Position numbers and translations under genes: made by a program | Notes under the pieces: model-generated | The model's database searches: none | What the model was told of the DNA's origin: nothing | Seen by the model: the letters and a program-made list of their open reading frames with translations, nothing else | In this document: positions 17,999-26,892 of the stretch, piece by piece | Layout: each line of letters begins with the position of its first letter | Numbering within the stretch: the stretch's first letter is position 1 | Assembly (NCBI RefSeq): GCF_030503895.2 | Contig: NZ_CP129970.2 | Span: 1,862,001 to 1,926,000 of the forward strand | DNA length: 64,000 nt | From: Marivirga arenosa | GTDB lineage: Bacteria; Bacteroidota; Bacteroidia; Cytophagales; Cyclobacteriaceae | Direction: 5' to 3'

Positions 17999-18217
17999 AT
18001 GAAAGACAAAGAATATCTTCACAAAAAGCTTAGATATATTAAGAAGCTTAGTATTCTAATTTTGGTAGTAAACTTAGTATACTTTAATCTTAAATTTGGG
18101 TTTAATGATTTAGGGCTTGATACGAATACAGTTTTTATAATTTATTTAGGAATCAATCTTTTAAGTGCAAGTTTTATAACGAGTCATGCTAAGGATATGA
18201 TTAAGTCTGTAAGGTAA
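17999..18217 (+). CDS. small two-helix membrane protein (72 aa)
   Basis: Starts seven bases after aroE in the same direction, so it is probably the last gene of that run. The product has a basic N-terminus (KDKEYLHKKLRYIKK), a hydrophobic helix (LSILILVVNLVYFNL), a short polar loop and a second helix (TVFIIYLGINLLSASFI), ending with a charged tail. No family was recognised. Gene context and membrane topology support it being real. Confidence 0.65.
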   Translation: MKDKEYLHKKLRYIKKLSILILVVNLVYFNLKFGFNDLGLDTNTVFIIYLGINLLSASFITSHAKDMIKSVR

Positions 18218-18232
18218 GAATATATAATTAGC

Positions 18233-18757
18233 TTACTCAGTAGTTAATAATTCCACACACAACTGATTCGGCCCTGGATAGTATTCAATGAAAACTGAAT
18301 CTGTCTGAATATTCCGCTCACTCGCATGAGATCTTAAATCCTCAAGCATGTCATCTGGAGTAGGCATTGCTAATACATTCGCTTCAATACATCCTTTAAT
18401 GGATTGCTTACTAGAGAAAGATTTGATTTCCCAATTTTCAGGCATTTTATGAATAGGATCATCTCCCACTACTACCCCAATGAAGTTTTCCACCTTACCA
18501 GATTTTGTATCTGCTTCACCAAAATAAACTATAGCAATGGAGCTTGCAGTTTCTTCTGTCTCCACTAATTTTTTAGACTGCATAAATAAAGACTGCAAAG
18601 TATCAGAGCCTATTTTGCCTGAAAAAAATGTCCCAGCAATATGGACTTGTGGTTTTTCATTTACAGAAATTTCTACCGTTTTAAAACCACCTAAAACAGC
18701 ATAAACGATTAATGAAATAATGCCCAGACCTACAATTATATACAGTGCTTTCTTCAT
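18233..18757 (-). CDS. membrane-anchored GyrI-like (SOUL/GyrI fold) protein
   Basis: From the ATG at 18757 the protein has 174 residues: one N-terminal membrane helix (ALYIIVGLGIISLIVYAV), then a domain whose ending IEYYPGPNQLCVELLT and central IAIVYFGEAD resemble GyrI-like small-molecule-binding domains. In such domains two SHS2 modules bind hydrophobic ligands. An ATG ten codons upstream (18787) is possible but makes a poor N-terminus. It converges on the small membrane gene. The ligand is unknown, and the assignment rests on pattern resemblance. Confidence 0.65.
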   Translation of the reverse strand: MKKALYIIVGLGIISLIVYAVLGGFKTVEISVNEKPQVHIAGTFFSGKIGSDTLQSLFMQSKKLVETEETASSIAIVYFGEADTKSGKVENFIGVVVGDDPIHKMPENWEIKSFSSKQSIKGCIEANVLAMPTPDDMLEDLRSHASERNIQTDSVFIEYYPGPNQLCVELLTTE

Positions 18758-18977
18758 GCTTCTATTCAAAATTATTATTCCATACAAAACTAATATAAAT
18801 CCATTTAAAATCTTTTAAAATGAATTATTAGACTTAAAACTTATAGTAAACACCAATCATAGGTTAAAGGTATTGCCCTTTAATATACCACATTTACCCA
18901 CTCATGGAAAAGAGTTTAAAATTCTAAACATAATACGTTCAGATTGTTAGTTTAGCAGGAAATTAAATGTACATACA

Positions 18978-21422
18978 ATGAAAAAAATCATATTAAGTCT
19001 TGCTTTAATAGCATTTATTGGGCTTTCTGCTTCAGAAAGTAATGCTCAGCTATTTGGTAAAAAGAAAAAAGAGGAATCGAAAGAGGAAAAAGGGCCAAAG
19101 TCAAAATATAAGCCTTATTCAAAAATCATCACATCCGAAGCGGAGTCAGATGAGGGATTATTTACTTTTCACAAGGTAGGAGAAGATTACTACTTTGAGA
19201 TTCCTACAGATATATTAGAAAAAGAAATTCTTATTGTATCAAGAATTTCAGGGCATGTTAAAGGCTTGAATTTCGGTGGTGCGGGAATGAAGTCTCGTCC
19301 TCAACAAGTGATCCGTTTTCAAAAGAAGGATGATCATTTATTGTTGAGATCTGTTTCTTACAACTCTGTTGCTAATGAAGAAGATCCTATTTATAAATCT
19401 GTAAAGAACAATAATTTTGAACCTATTATTGAGAGCTTCAAAATTGAAACCATAGGAAAAGATTCTTCTTCTTATGTGATTAAGATTAATGATTTCTTCA
19501 CAACTGATGTTCCAATGATAGGAGCATTGTCAGATAGACAGCGTAAAGCATTCAAAATATCTAGAGTTGATAAAGAACGCTCGATTATCGTTCACGGTAA
19601 AGCATTTCCTGAAAATGTTGAAGTAAGACATATACTTACATACAAAGGTGGAGAACTTCCAGATAATGAAATCACAGAAACATTATCAATTGAAATGAAC
19701 CAATCAATGATTCTTTTACCAGAGGATCCTATTGTGCCAAGAAATTTTGATGAAAGAGTAGGTTACTTTTCAATCAGACAACTTGATTATTCTAAAGATG
19801 TGTTCAAGGCAGGTGACAGAAGATTCATTACACGTTGGAGATTAGAGCCATCAGATTGGGATGCTTACAACAGAGGGGAACTAGTTGAACCCGTAAAGCC
19901 GATTGTTTATTACATTGACCCTGCAACTCCTAATGAGTGGAGAAAATATATTAAACAAGGTGTGGAAGATTGGCAAGTAGCATTTGAAGCAGCAGGTTTT
20001 AAAAATGCTATAATCGCAAAAGATGCTCCAACCAAGGAAGAAGATCCAGATTGGAGTCCTGAAGATGTAAGATATTCAGTAATCCGCTATATCGCTACAG
20101 ATATCCAGAATGCTCAAGGTCCACACGTTCATGATCCAAGAACGGGTGAAATTTTAGAAAGTGATATTTTATGGTATCATAATGTGATGAACTTATTAAG
20201 AAACTGGTATTTTATTCAGACCGCTGCAGTGAATCCTGAAGCACAAAAAATACAATTCGAAGAAGAATTAATGGGTGAGTTAATCAGATTTGTTGCTGCT
20301 CACGAAGTAGGACATACAATGGGTTTACCTCATAATATGGGATCAAGCCCTGCTTATTCAGTTGATTCATTAAGATCACCAAGTTTTACAGCAACTCATG
20401 GTGTAGCACCATCAATTATGGATTATGCTAGATTTAATTATGTGGCTCAGCCAGGTGATGGAGTAACTAATTTCTTCCCAAGAATTGGAGAATATGATAA
20501 ATGGGCTATTGAGTATGGCTACAGAGCACTTCCAAATATAAAAACTGCTGATGATGAAGAAGAAACTCTTAATGAGTGGATTTTAGAAAGAGCAGATGAT
20601 AGAGCAATGCATTATGGTCGTCAGCAAAGAGGAGTGGTAGATCCTAGCGCTCAAACTGAGGATATAGGAGATGATGCTATGAGAGCATCAGCTTTAGGAA
20701 TAGAAAACTTAAAGCGTATTACTTCAAACCTTATGGAGTGGGGAACTGAAGAAGGAAAGAACTATGAGGAACTACAAGAATTGTATGGAAACGTAATCGG
20801 TCAATATAATCGTTATATGGGCCATGTTTCTAATAATGTTGGTGGTGTGTATGAGAACTTCAAAACCTCTGATGAAGAGGGAGCGGTTTATACCCATACG
20901 CCTAAAGACAAACAAGAAAGAGCGATTGAGTTTTTAAATAAGCAGTTATTTGCTACTCCTGATTGGATCATCAACGCTGAAATTTTAACGCGTATTGAAA
21001 CTGCAGGTATAGTGGATAGAATTAAAGCTTTACAAACTAGAACGCTTGGGAATTTATTTCAAGCTGACAGAGTGAAGAGAGTTCTTGAGAATGAAGTATT
21101 GAATGGTAATGATGCTTATAAAGCAACAGAAATGATGGAGGACTTAAGAAGAGGCATATTCTCTGAATTAAGAACTGGAAGTACAATCGATACCTATAGA
21201 AGAAATCTTCAGAAAACATTTGTAGAGCAGTTGGGTAAATTAGTAAATACTGAAGATGATGATCTAAGAACTACTGATATTCCTTCATTAGCAAGAGGAA
21301 ACTTGAATATCTTAAGATCTGAAATCAACCGTGGATTAGCAAGACAGAGAGATGAGATGTCACGTTATCATTTACAAGATTTAGTAAGTAGGATTGATAT
21401 GATTTTAGATCCTAGAGGATAA
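18978..21422 (+). CDS. secreted zinc metalloprotease (DUF5117/DUF5118 type)
   Basis: Large exported metallopeptidase, 814 residues, with a signal peptide ending near SESNAQ. A lysine-rich stretch and a DUF5118/DUF5117 region follow (GLFTFHKVGEDYYFEIP to about residue 300). The catalytic site is HEVGHTMGLPHN (H442, E443, H446, H452), a metzincin-like HExxHxxGxxH. A downstream MDYARFNYV could supply the Met-turn. The C-terminal part is helical. These proteases are abundant in Bacteroidota and are thought to act in the periplasm or outside the cell. No T9SS sorting domain is visible at the C-terminus. The gene stands alone and ends in a strong terminator. Confidence 0.92.
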   Translation: MKKIILSLALIAFIGLSASESNAQLFGKKKKEESKEEKGPKSKYKPYSKIITSEAESDEGLFTFHKVGEDYYFEIPTDILEKEILIVSRISGHVKGLNFGGAGMKSRPQQVIRFQKKDDHLLLRSVSYNSVANEEDPIYKSVKNNNFEPIIESFKIETIGKDSSSYVIKINDFFTTDVPMIGALSDRQRKAFKISRVDKERSIIVHGKAFPENVEVRHILTYKGGELPDNEITETLSIEMNQSMILLPEDPIVPRNFDERVGYFSIRQLDYSKDVFKAGDRRFITRWRLEPSDWDAYNRGELVEPVKPIVYYIDPATPNEWRKYIKQGVEDWQVAFEAAGFKNAIIAKDAPTKEEDPDWSPEDVRYSVIRYIATDIQNAQGPHVHDPRTGEILESDILWYHNVMNLLRNWYFIQTAAVNPEAQKIQFEEELMGELIRFVAAHEVGHTMGLPHNMGSSPAYSVDSLRSPSFTATHGVAPSIMDYARFNYVAQPGDGVTNFFPRIGEYDKWAIEYGYRALPNIKTADDEEETLNEWILERADDRAMHYGRQQRGVVDPSAQTEDIGDDAMRASALGIENLKRITSNLMEWGTEEGKNYEELQELYGNVIGQYNRYMGHVSNNVGGVYENFKTSDEEGAVYTHTPKDKQERAIEFLNKQLFATPDWIINAEILTRIETAGIVDRIKALQTRTLGNLFQADRVKRVLENEVLNGNDAYKATEMMEDLRRGIFSELRTGSTIDTYRRNLQKTFVEQLGKLVNTEDDDLRTTDIPSLARGNLNILRSEINRGLARQRDEMSRYHLQDLVSRIDMILDPRG

Positions 21423-21443
21423 TTAATAAAAACCCTTATTGGA

Positions 21444-21480
21444 GCCTTTCAGATTTTTATCTGAAAGGCTTTTTTGTTTT
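21444..21480 (+). terminator. rho-independent terminator of metalloprotease gene
   Basis: GCCTTTCAGAT and ATCTGAAAGGC form a perfect 11-bp stem with a TTTT loop, followed by TTTTTTGTTTTT. Confidence 0.92.
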
Positions 21481-21740
21481 TATGGAATTCTACCCCAGTT
21501 TCGATTCTTCTATTATATATCAGGATTTTTTATGCATTATCCTTCATTTTCAAATCATACCGAAAGTTTACTCCATATTAAGAAATTATGCATTAGCTAC
21601 ATTTTGATGATATATACATATGCTAACTCAAGCTTCTGGCTTAAGAGGTTACATATGAAAATCAGTATTTTTTAATTTTTTGGGTAGGAGATTTTAATTG
21701 TTAACTGTTTTATAACTGAAATGAGTAAAAAGAAACAAAA
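21481..21740. other. intergenic region without recognised gene
   Basis: About 260 AT-rich bases between a terminator and a lipoprotein gene. The only ORF here starts inside the terminator and lacks a plausible protein pattern. A 20-base stretch at 21482-21501 resembles the 3' end of recG (18 of 20 bases), but the match does not extend. AAAAAGAAAC just before 21741 can serve as the ribosome binding site for the lipoprotein. Confidence 0.5.
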
Positions 21741-22448
21741 ATGAAACAATTAACTAAAATTAAAATGAAAGAATCAGTAAAATACTTAGCAATCATATTC
21801 ATCGCATTAGTATTCACTGCTTGTGATGATGAAACTAACTCTAGCCCATCAGTTTCCTTCAGTTTTAAAGGTAACACTTCCGCTTCTACAGTTTCAGCAG
21901 GTCGTTCTATTGCGAACACTTTAGAGTTTACCTCTGGTACTATTAAGTTGTCAAGAATTCAGTTTGAGGTAGAAACGGAAGACGTAGATTCAGTTGAAGT
22001 TGAAATTGAAAGAGTTATTGAAATTGATTTTGCAACAGGTGAAACTTCACCAAATTTAGAAAATCTTGTTTTTCCAATCGGAACTTATGAGGAGGCAAGA
22101 GTAGAATTAGAACTTTTGGATGAAAATAGTGATCCATCTGTTGTTCTGGAAGGGACATTTACAGATTCAGATAACGAGACACATCCTATTCGTTTTGAAT
22201 TCAATTCAGGTGAAACTTTTGAAGTTGAAAAAGAAGGTAGGGTAGTGTTTGGAGAAGGAGCTCAAGTATTAGCTGAAGTTACTTTTGATCCAGTAGTTTG
22301 GTTTGCAGGTGTGACTTTAGAAGAATTATCAAGTGCTACTAAAAATGATAATGGTGTAATTGTTATCAGTGAAACCAGTAACGCAGATATTTTTGATATT
22401 GCTGCTGATGGTTTAGACTTAGCTACAGAAGTGGAAATAAAAATGTAA
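21741..22448 (+). CDS. putative lipoprotein, beta-rich (235 aa)
   Basis: The product starts with a lipoprotein signal (YLAIIFIALVFTACDDE), so it is anchored to the outer or inner membrane. The acidic mature part is mostly beta-strand prone and contains several short repeated-looking segments (DSVEVEIERVIEIDF, EARVELELLDENS). It recalls DUF4382-type Bacteroidota lipoproteins but I cannot assign a family with certainty. ATG codons at 21741 and 21765 are possible starts; the second gives the shorter, more typical n-region. Monocistronic, with a strong terminator behind it. Confidence 0.75.
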   Translation: MKQLTKIKMKESVKYLAIIFIALVFTACDDETNSSPSVSFSFKGNTSASTVSAGRSIANTLEFTSGTIKLSRIQFEVETEDVDSVEVEIERVIEIDFATGETSPNLENLVFPIGTYEEARVELELLDENSDPSVVLEGTFTDSDNETHPIRFEFNSGETFEVEKEGRVVFGEGAQVLAEVTFDPVVWFAGVTLEELSSATKNDNGVIVISETSNADIFDIAADGLDLATEVEIKM

Positions 22449-22465
22449 ATTTCATATAAAGTATT

Positions 22466-22500
22466 AAAAGAACAGGTTTTTTTACCTGTTCTTTTAATTT
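22466..22500. terminator. bidirectional terminator between lipoprotein gene and recG
   Basis: AAAAGAACAGG and CCTGTTCTTTT form an 11-bp stem around a short T-rich loop. The A/T flanks provide a T-tract for both the plus-strand lipoprotein transcript and the convergent recG transcript. It touches the recG stop codon. Confidence 0.85.
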
Positions 22501-24592
22501 ATGAAATTCTACTCCAGTTTAAGTTTTTCTTTTTCTGTTGCTCCACCTGAATTTTAATCAATTTATTTTCTTCTTTTTCCAATTCAGGATCTTTTGTAAT
22601 TATATCATGGGCACTTTGTCTCGCAATAGATAAGATAGGCTCATCTTCTCTTAAATCCCCTATCATTAAATCAAGCTGACCGCTTTGTTGAGTTCCCATC
22701 ATATCGCCAGGCCCTCTTAAATTCATATCTACTTGAGCAATTTCAAATCCATCGGTAGTACGCACCATGGTTTCAATACGAGTTCGGGCTTCTTTGCTGA
22801 GCTTATAACCAGATACCAATACACAATAGGATTGCTCAGCACCTCTTCCTACTCTTCCTCTAAGCTGATGCAATTGAGCCAATCCAAACCTTTCAGCATT
22901 TTCAATTACCATAACTGAAGCATTAGGAACATTAACTCCCACTTCAATAACAGTAGTAGCTACCATAATTTTGGTTTCACCCTTAACAAATCTTGCCATT
23001 TCAAAATCTTTATCCTCAGCTTTCATTTTTCCATGCACAATGCTGATAGGATATTGGGGGAAAGATCTCGAAATACTTTCATATCCATCCATTAAATCTT
23101 TAAGATCTAATTTTTCAGATTCTTCAATAAGGGGGTAAACGAAATAAATCTGTCTTCCTTTTTCGATTTCTTTTTTGATAAAACCATTCAATTTCAGTCG
23201 GTTTGAGTCATACTGATGAATGGTTTTAATAGCTTTTCTTCCAGCTGGTAGTTCATCTATAATGGAAATATCAAGGTCGCCATAAACTGACATGGATAAG
23301 GTTCTTGGTATAGGCGTTGCCGTCATTATTAAAACATGAGGTACAAAGTTTTCATTTTTCTTCCACAAGCGAGCTCGTTGTGCTACTCCATACCGATGCT
23401 GCTCATCCACTATGGCAAGTCCTAAATTTTGGAACTGAACTACTTCTTCCAGTAAGGCATGAGTCCCAACTAATATTTTTAATTCGCCAGTTTTTAAATC
23501 CTCATGAATTTCTCTTCTAGCCTTTGTTTTGGTGGAGCCTGTAAGCAATGCAATACTTACTCCAATTTCATCTGCGAACTCTTTCAATCCTTCATAGTGC
23601 TGAGTGGCCAAAATTTGAGTAGGAGCCATTAAGGCCACTTGGGCACCGCTATCAATGGCAATCAAGGAGGAAATAAAGGCAACAATTGTTTTTCCACTTC
23701 CCACATCCCCTTGAAGCAAACGATTCATTTGCTTCCCACTTTTGAAATCGGCAAATATCTCTTTTATCACCTTCTTCTGGGCACCGGTAAGTTCAAAGGG
23801 AAGGTGATCATTATAAAAAGTGGTTAATAAATCAGTGTTTTGAAAGACCTGGCCTTTGAATTTTTCTAGCCTGACTTGCTTTTGCATCAGTAAGCGAAGC
23901 TGCATAAAGAAAAATTCATCAAACTTCATTCTAAATCTAGCTTTCTGCAAAAGCTGTTGATTTTTTGGCACATGAATTTGAGCTACAGCATCTTTCTTAC
24001 TTAAAAATCCATATTGCTGAATAATTGAAAGAGGAAGTGTTTCAGGGATTCTATTATATGCTTCTTTTAATAATGCTTTTTGAAGCTTAAAAATGGCTTT
24101 GCTATCCAAAAATTTCTTCCTCAGCATTTCCGTTGTGGAGTATACAGGTTGCAGAAATTCTTGTTGTGAAAGTGCAGGAGTTAAAACCTCTATTTCTGGA
24201 TGGGCAATGTTGAATTTGCTGCCAAACCGATTGGGTTGTCCGAAAACTACATATTCAATTCCACTTTTTAATTTAGGACTTATCCAGTTTATCCCTTTAA
24301 ACCAAACCAGTTCAACGGTGCCTGTATCATCTGCAAACTGAACCACTAATCTTTGTTTTCTTCCGCCTCCAACGATCTGCTTTGATAGGATTTGTCCTTT
24401 GATTTGCACATTGGACATCTGGTCATTTAATTCTCGTATGCTATAAAACTTTGTTCGATCTTCATAGCGAAAAGGATAATGCTGTAATAAATCAGCATAA
24501 GTGAAAATTTGCAGTTCTTTATTAAGTAAACTGGCTTTTTGAGGACCTACTCCCTTTAAATATTCTATAGGGGTTTTAAAGAATGAAGCCAT
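22499..24592 (-). CDS. recG: ATP-dependent DNA helicase RecG
   Basis: RecG remodels stalled replication forks and branched recombination intermediates. The 697-residue product has the N-terminal wedge/OB domain (about 60-160), then superfamily 2 helicase motifs: Walker [17 protein letters not shown] (motif II), ATPIPRT (motif III), and in the second half [17 protein letters not shown] and QLRGRVGRG (motifs V-VI). The C-terminal RecG block [11 protein letters not shown]-like is present as [11 protein letters not shown]. Its start overlaps the gldD end by 17 bases, so gldD and recG are probably one transcript. Confidence 0.97.
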   Translation of the reverse strand: MASFFKTPIEYLKGVGPQKASLLNKELQIFTYADLLQHYPFRYEDRTKFYSIRELNDQMSNVQIKGQILSKQIVGGGRKQRLVVQFADDTGTVELVWFKGINWISPKLKSGIEYVVFGQPNRFGSKFNIAHPEIEVLTPALSQQEFLQPVYSTTEMLRKKFLDSKAIFKLQKALLKEAYNRIPETLPLSIIQQYGFLSKKDAVAQIHVPKNQQLLQKARFRMKFDEFFFMQLRLLMQKQVRLEKFKGQVFQNTDLLTTFYNDHLPFELTGAQKKVIKEIFADFKSGKQMNRLLQGDVGSGKTIVAFISSLIAIDSGAQVALMAPTQILATQHYEGLKEFADEIGVSIALLTGSTKTKARREIHEDLKTGELKILVGTHALLEEVVQFQNLGLAIVDEQHRYGVAQRARLWKKNENFVPHVLIMTATPIPRTLSMSVYGDLDISIIDELPAGRKAIKTIHQYDSNRLKLNGFIKKEIEKGRQIYFVYPLIEESEKLDLKDLMDGYESISRSFPQYPISIVHGKMKAEDKDFEMARFVKGETKIMVATTVIEVGVNVPNASVMVIENAERFGLAQLHQLRGRVGRGAEQSYCVLVSGYKLSKEARTRIETMVRTTDGFEIAQVDMNLRGPGDMMGTQQSGQLDLMIGDLREDEPILSIARQSAHDIITKDPELEKEENKLIKIQVEQQKKKNLNWSRIS

Positions 24593-25175
24593 CCGTTTTC
24601 CACTCTAAAGTATTTAAACTGTGGACTATGTCTTTTTTTACATATTCTATCACAGGTGCCAATGAATCATTTGCTGTTGCTGTTCTAAAATATAATGCAC
24701 CTCTTAAAAAGTGGGTAGTAGAATCTGTAGTGTAAAATTGGAATTGACTAGGCACATCCCCTTTTAATTCAGCTAGCGAAACCTTTTTACCAGAAGGTGT
24801 AATCATGATTGTTTCCTGAATAGAACTAGCTTTTATTTGATGTTTTGTAGTGAGTTTGTATGCGTCATCAATATTAGCTCTCAAAGAATCTCTGTTATTA
24901 TTTAGCGGTTTGTAAGTTATGTGTACTTCAGCTATAAAATCAGGATAAAATAAAGCAAACCAATAACGTTCCCTAATATAAGATGTATCAGGCAGAATTT
25001 TAGCGTGCTTTGAATATTCAAATGTGTAAGGGAATGAATCTGGTAAATTTTGATATTGATGAGCTGGCAAATCGATTCTATTATATCCATTAGGTTTGGG
25101 ATAGTAATCTGATTCACATGCTGCAAATGAGAAGATAGTAATTAAAACTAGACCTAGTAGCTGAGTTAATTTCAT
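24576..25175 (-). CDS. gldD: gliding motility lipoprotein GldD
   Basis: GldD is an essential gliding-motility lipoprotein of Bacteroidota. This 199-residue protein shows the lipobox FSFAACES followed by the family start [20 protein letters not shown]. Further family segments are [38 protein letters not shown] and the C-terminal [20 protein letters not shown]. It is most likely attached to the periplasmic face of a membrane. A TAACTTTG promoter element (complement of 25180-25187) sits a few bases before the ATG, giving an almost leaderless transcript. The 3' end overlaps recG. Confidence 0.93.
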   Translation of the reverse strand: MKLTQLLGLVLITIFSFAACESDYYPKPNGYNRIDLPAHQYQNLPDSFPYTFEYSKHAKILPDTSYIRERYWFALFYPDFIAEVHITYKPLNNNRDSLRANIDDAYKLTTKHQIKASSIQETIMITPSGKKVSLAELKGDVPSQFQFYTTDSTTHFLRGALYFRTATANDSLAPVIEYVKKDIVHSLNTLEWKTDGFIL

Positions 25176-25179
25176 ATTA

Positions 25180-25187
25180 CAAAGTTA
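25180..25187 (-). promoter_or_regulatory. -7 element of gldD-recG promoter
   Basis: The complement reads TAACTTTG, matching TAnnTTTG, four bases upstream of the gldD ATG. No good TTG at -33 was found, so this is a partial match. Confidence 0.45.
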
Positions 25188-25350
25188 AGTCTTCAAGTTA
25201 ATCATGCCTTGATAAATAAAAAAAGTTTTATAGGCTTCTGGTCTAATTCATGAGATTTTGAATAAATTTCTTAACTTAAAAAATGCTTTTTATGCTTATC
25301 TAGAAATTTTAAGCACTTAAATAGTGTTTTGATTATTAAAGAAATCAGAT

Positions 25351-26793
25351 ATGAATACAGAACTTATTGAAAATAAAGAAAAGGAAGATATTACACCTAT
25401 AGCTAACACCCCTTTAGAAAAGCAAAAAGAAATATTTAAAGCTCAAAAGGCTTTTTTTAATGACCAAAAAACTAAGGGTTATAGCTTTAGGAAAGGACAA
25501 CTTGAAAAACTAAAATCTATCATTAAGGCTAATGAAGAAGCTATTATGGATGCATTAGCAAAAGATTTTGGTAAACCACCATTTGAAAGCTATGTAACAG
25601 AAATTGGGTTTTTATATGATGAAATCAATTTCACACTAAAGCATCTAAGAAGTTGGATGAAACCAAAAAAAGTGAGTACATCACTGGTTCATTTCCCGTC
25701 AAAAAGTAAAATTATTTATGAACCCAAAGGAGTTACTTTAATCATAGGTCCATGGAATTATCCTTTTCAACTCCTTTTAGCTCCAGTTGTAGCGGCTATA
25801 GCAGCAGGGAATACGGCTATCATAAAACCACCAGAAGAAACACCTCATATATCTAATCTGGTGCAAAAATTAATCTCAGAAAACTTTAATTCAGAGTTTT
25901 TGGCTGTGGTAATGGGTGAAGGAAGAGTGGTTGTGCCCCAGTTAATGAAAGAAAATAGATTTGATCATGTCTTTTTCACGGGTAGTGTTCCTGTGGGTAG
26001 AATTATAGCGGAACTAGCAGCGCCACAATTAGTACCTACTACACTTGAGCTTGGAGGGAAATCACCAGCAATAATTGATGAAAAAGCAGATTTAACTGTG
26101 GCAGCAAGAAGAATCTCTTTTGGTAAGCTATTAAACGCAGGACAAACATGCGTTGCTCCTGATTATTTATTAGTGCATGAAAAAATTAAGGAAGATTTCT
26201 TAGATGAGTTAAGAGCTACTATGATGGAGTTTTATGGTATTTCTCCAACTGAAAGTAAAGACCTTACTCAAATCGTTAATCAGAAGAGATATGATACCTT
26301 AAAGGCTTACTTAAATGAAGGAAAAATTGTATTTGGCGGAGGATTTGATGATGAAAAGAGAAAGATTGAACCTACTTTGATAGAAGGTATTACTGAGAAT
26401 GATAAATTATTCCAAGAAGAGATATTTGGGCCAATTCTACCCATTTTTACTTATTCCAAAAATGAGGATGCAGTGGAAATTATCCAAAAAAATCCTGATC
26501 CGTTAGCCTTCTACATTTTCACTTCCAATAAGAAAACTGAAAATTATTTCTTAGATCGTATAAGATTTGGTGGAGGTGCAGTAAACAATACTGTTGTCCA
26601 TCTTGCTAATCCTGAATTACCATTTGGAGGTGTAGGAAATAGCGGAAGCGGAAGCTATCATGGAAAATCAGGTTTCCTGACTTTCTCTAATGAAAAATCA
26701 ATTCTAAAATCAGGTACTTGGTTCGACTTAAAAAAGAAATACCCGCCATTTGATGAGAATAGCATGAAGCTAATCAAGTTCTTAATGAAATAG
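25351..26793 (+). CDS. aldehyde dehydrogenase, ALDH3-like
   Basis: NAD(P)-dependent oxidation of an aldehyde to the acid. The 480-residue protein has the cofactor region GPWNYPFQLLLAPVVAAI, general base E233 in LELGGKSP, catalytic C267 in NAGQTCVAPDY (34 residues apart, as in class 3 ALDH), and EEIFGPILPI. The C-terminal part ends with a class 3-like PPFDENSMKLIKFLMK tail, which may touch the membrane. It may act on fatty or membrane-derived aldehydes, but the substrate is unknown. It stands alone upstream of the trehalose gene. Confidence 0.95.
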   Translation: MNTELIENKEKEDITPIANTPLEKQKEIFKAQKAFFNDQKTKGYSFRKGQLEKLKSIIKANEEAIMDALAKDFGKPPFESYVTEIGFLYDEINFTLKHLRSWMKPKKVSTSLVHFPSKSKIIYEPKGVTLIIGPWNYPFQLLLAPVVAAIAAGNTAIIKPPEETPHISNLVQKLISENFNSEFLAVVMGEGRVVVPQLMKENRFDHVFFTGSVPVGRIIAELAAPQLVPTTLELGGKSPAIIDEKADLTVAARRISFGKLLNAGQTCVAPDYLLVHEKIKEDFLDELRATMMEFYGISPTESKDLTQIVNQKRYDTLKAYLNEGKIVFGGGFDDEKRKIEPTLIEGITENDKLFQEEIFGPILPIFTYSKNEDAVEIIQKNPDPLAFYIFTSNKKTENYFLDRIRFGGGAVNNTVVHLANPELPFGGVGNSGSGSYHGKSGFLTFSNEKSILKSGTWFDLKKKYPPFDENSMKLIKFLMK

Positions 26794-26892
26794 GCCATTT
26801 TTTATTCCATATTATCTAAATCAAAAATGAATGCCATTTCTCTTATGAATTAAAGGCCATATCAATTAAATTGTATACTTAACTATTTACCT

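Noticed and set aside
21482-21501. Remnant copy of the recG 3' end
   Set aside because: Only 20 bases match (18 identical) and similarity fades outside; chance or a common AT-rich C-terminal coding pattern is enough.
21439-21675. 78-residue ORF after the metalloprotease gene
   Set aside because: It begins inside the terminator hairpin and has an aromatic-rich, featureless sequence and no ribosome binding site.
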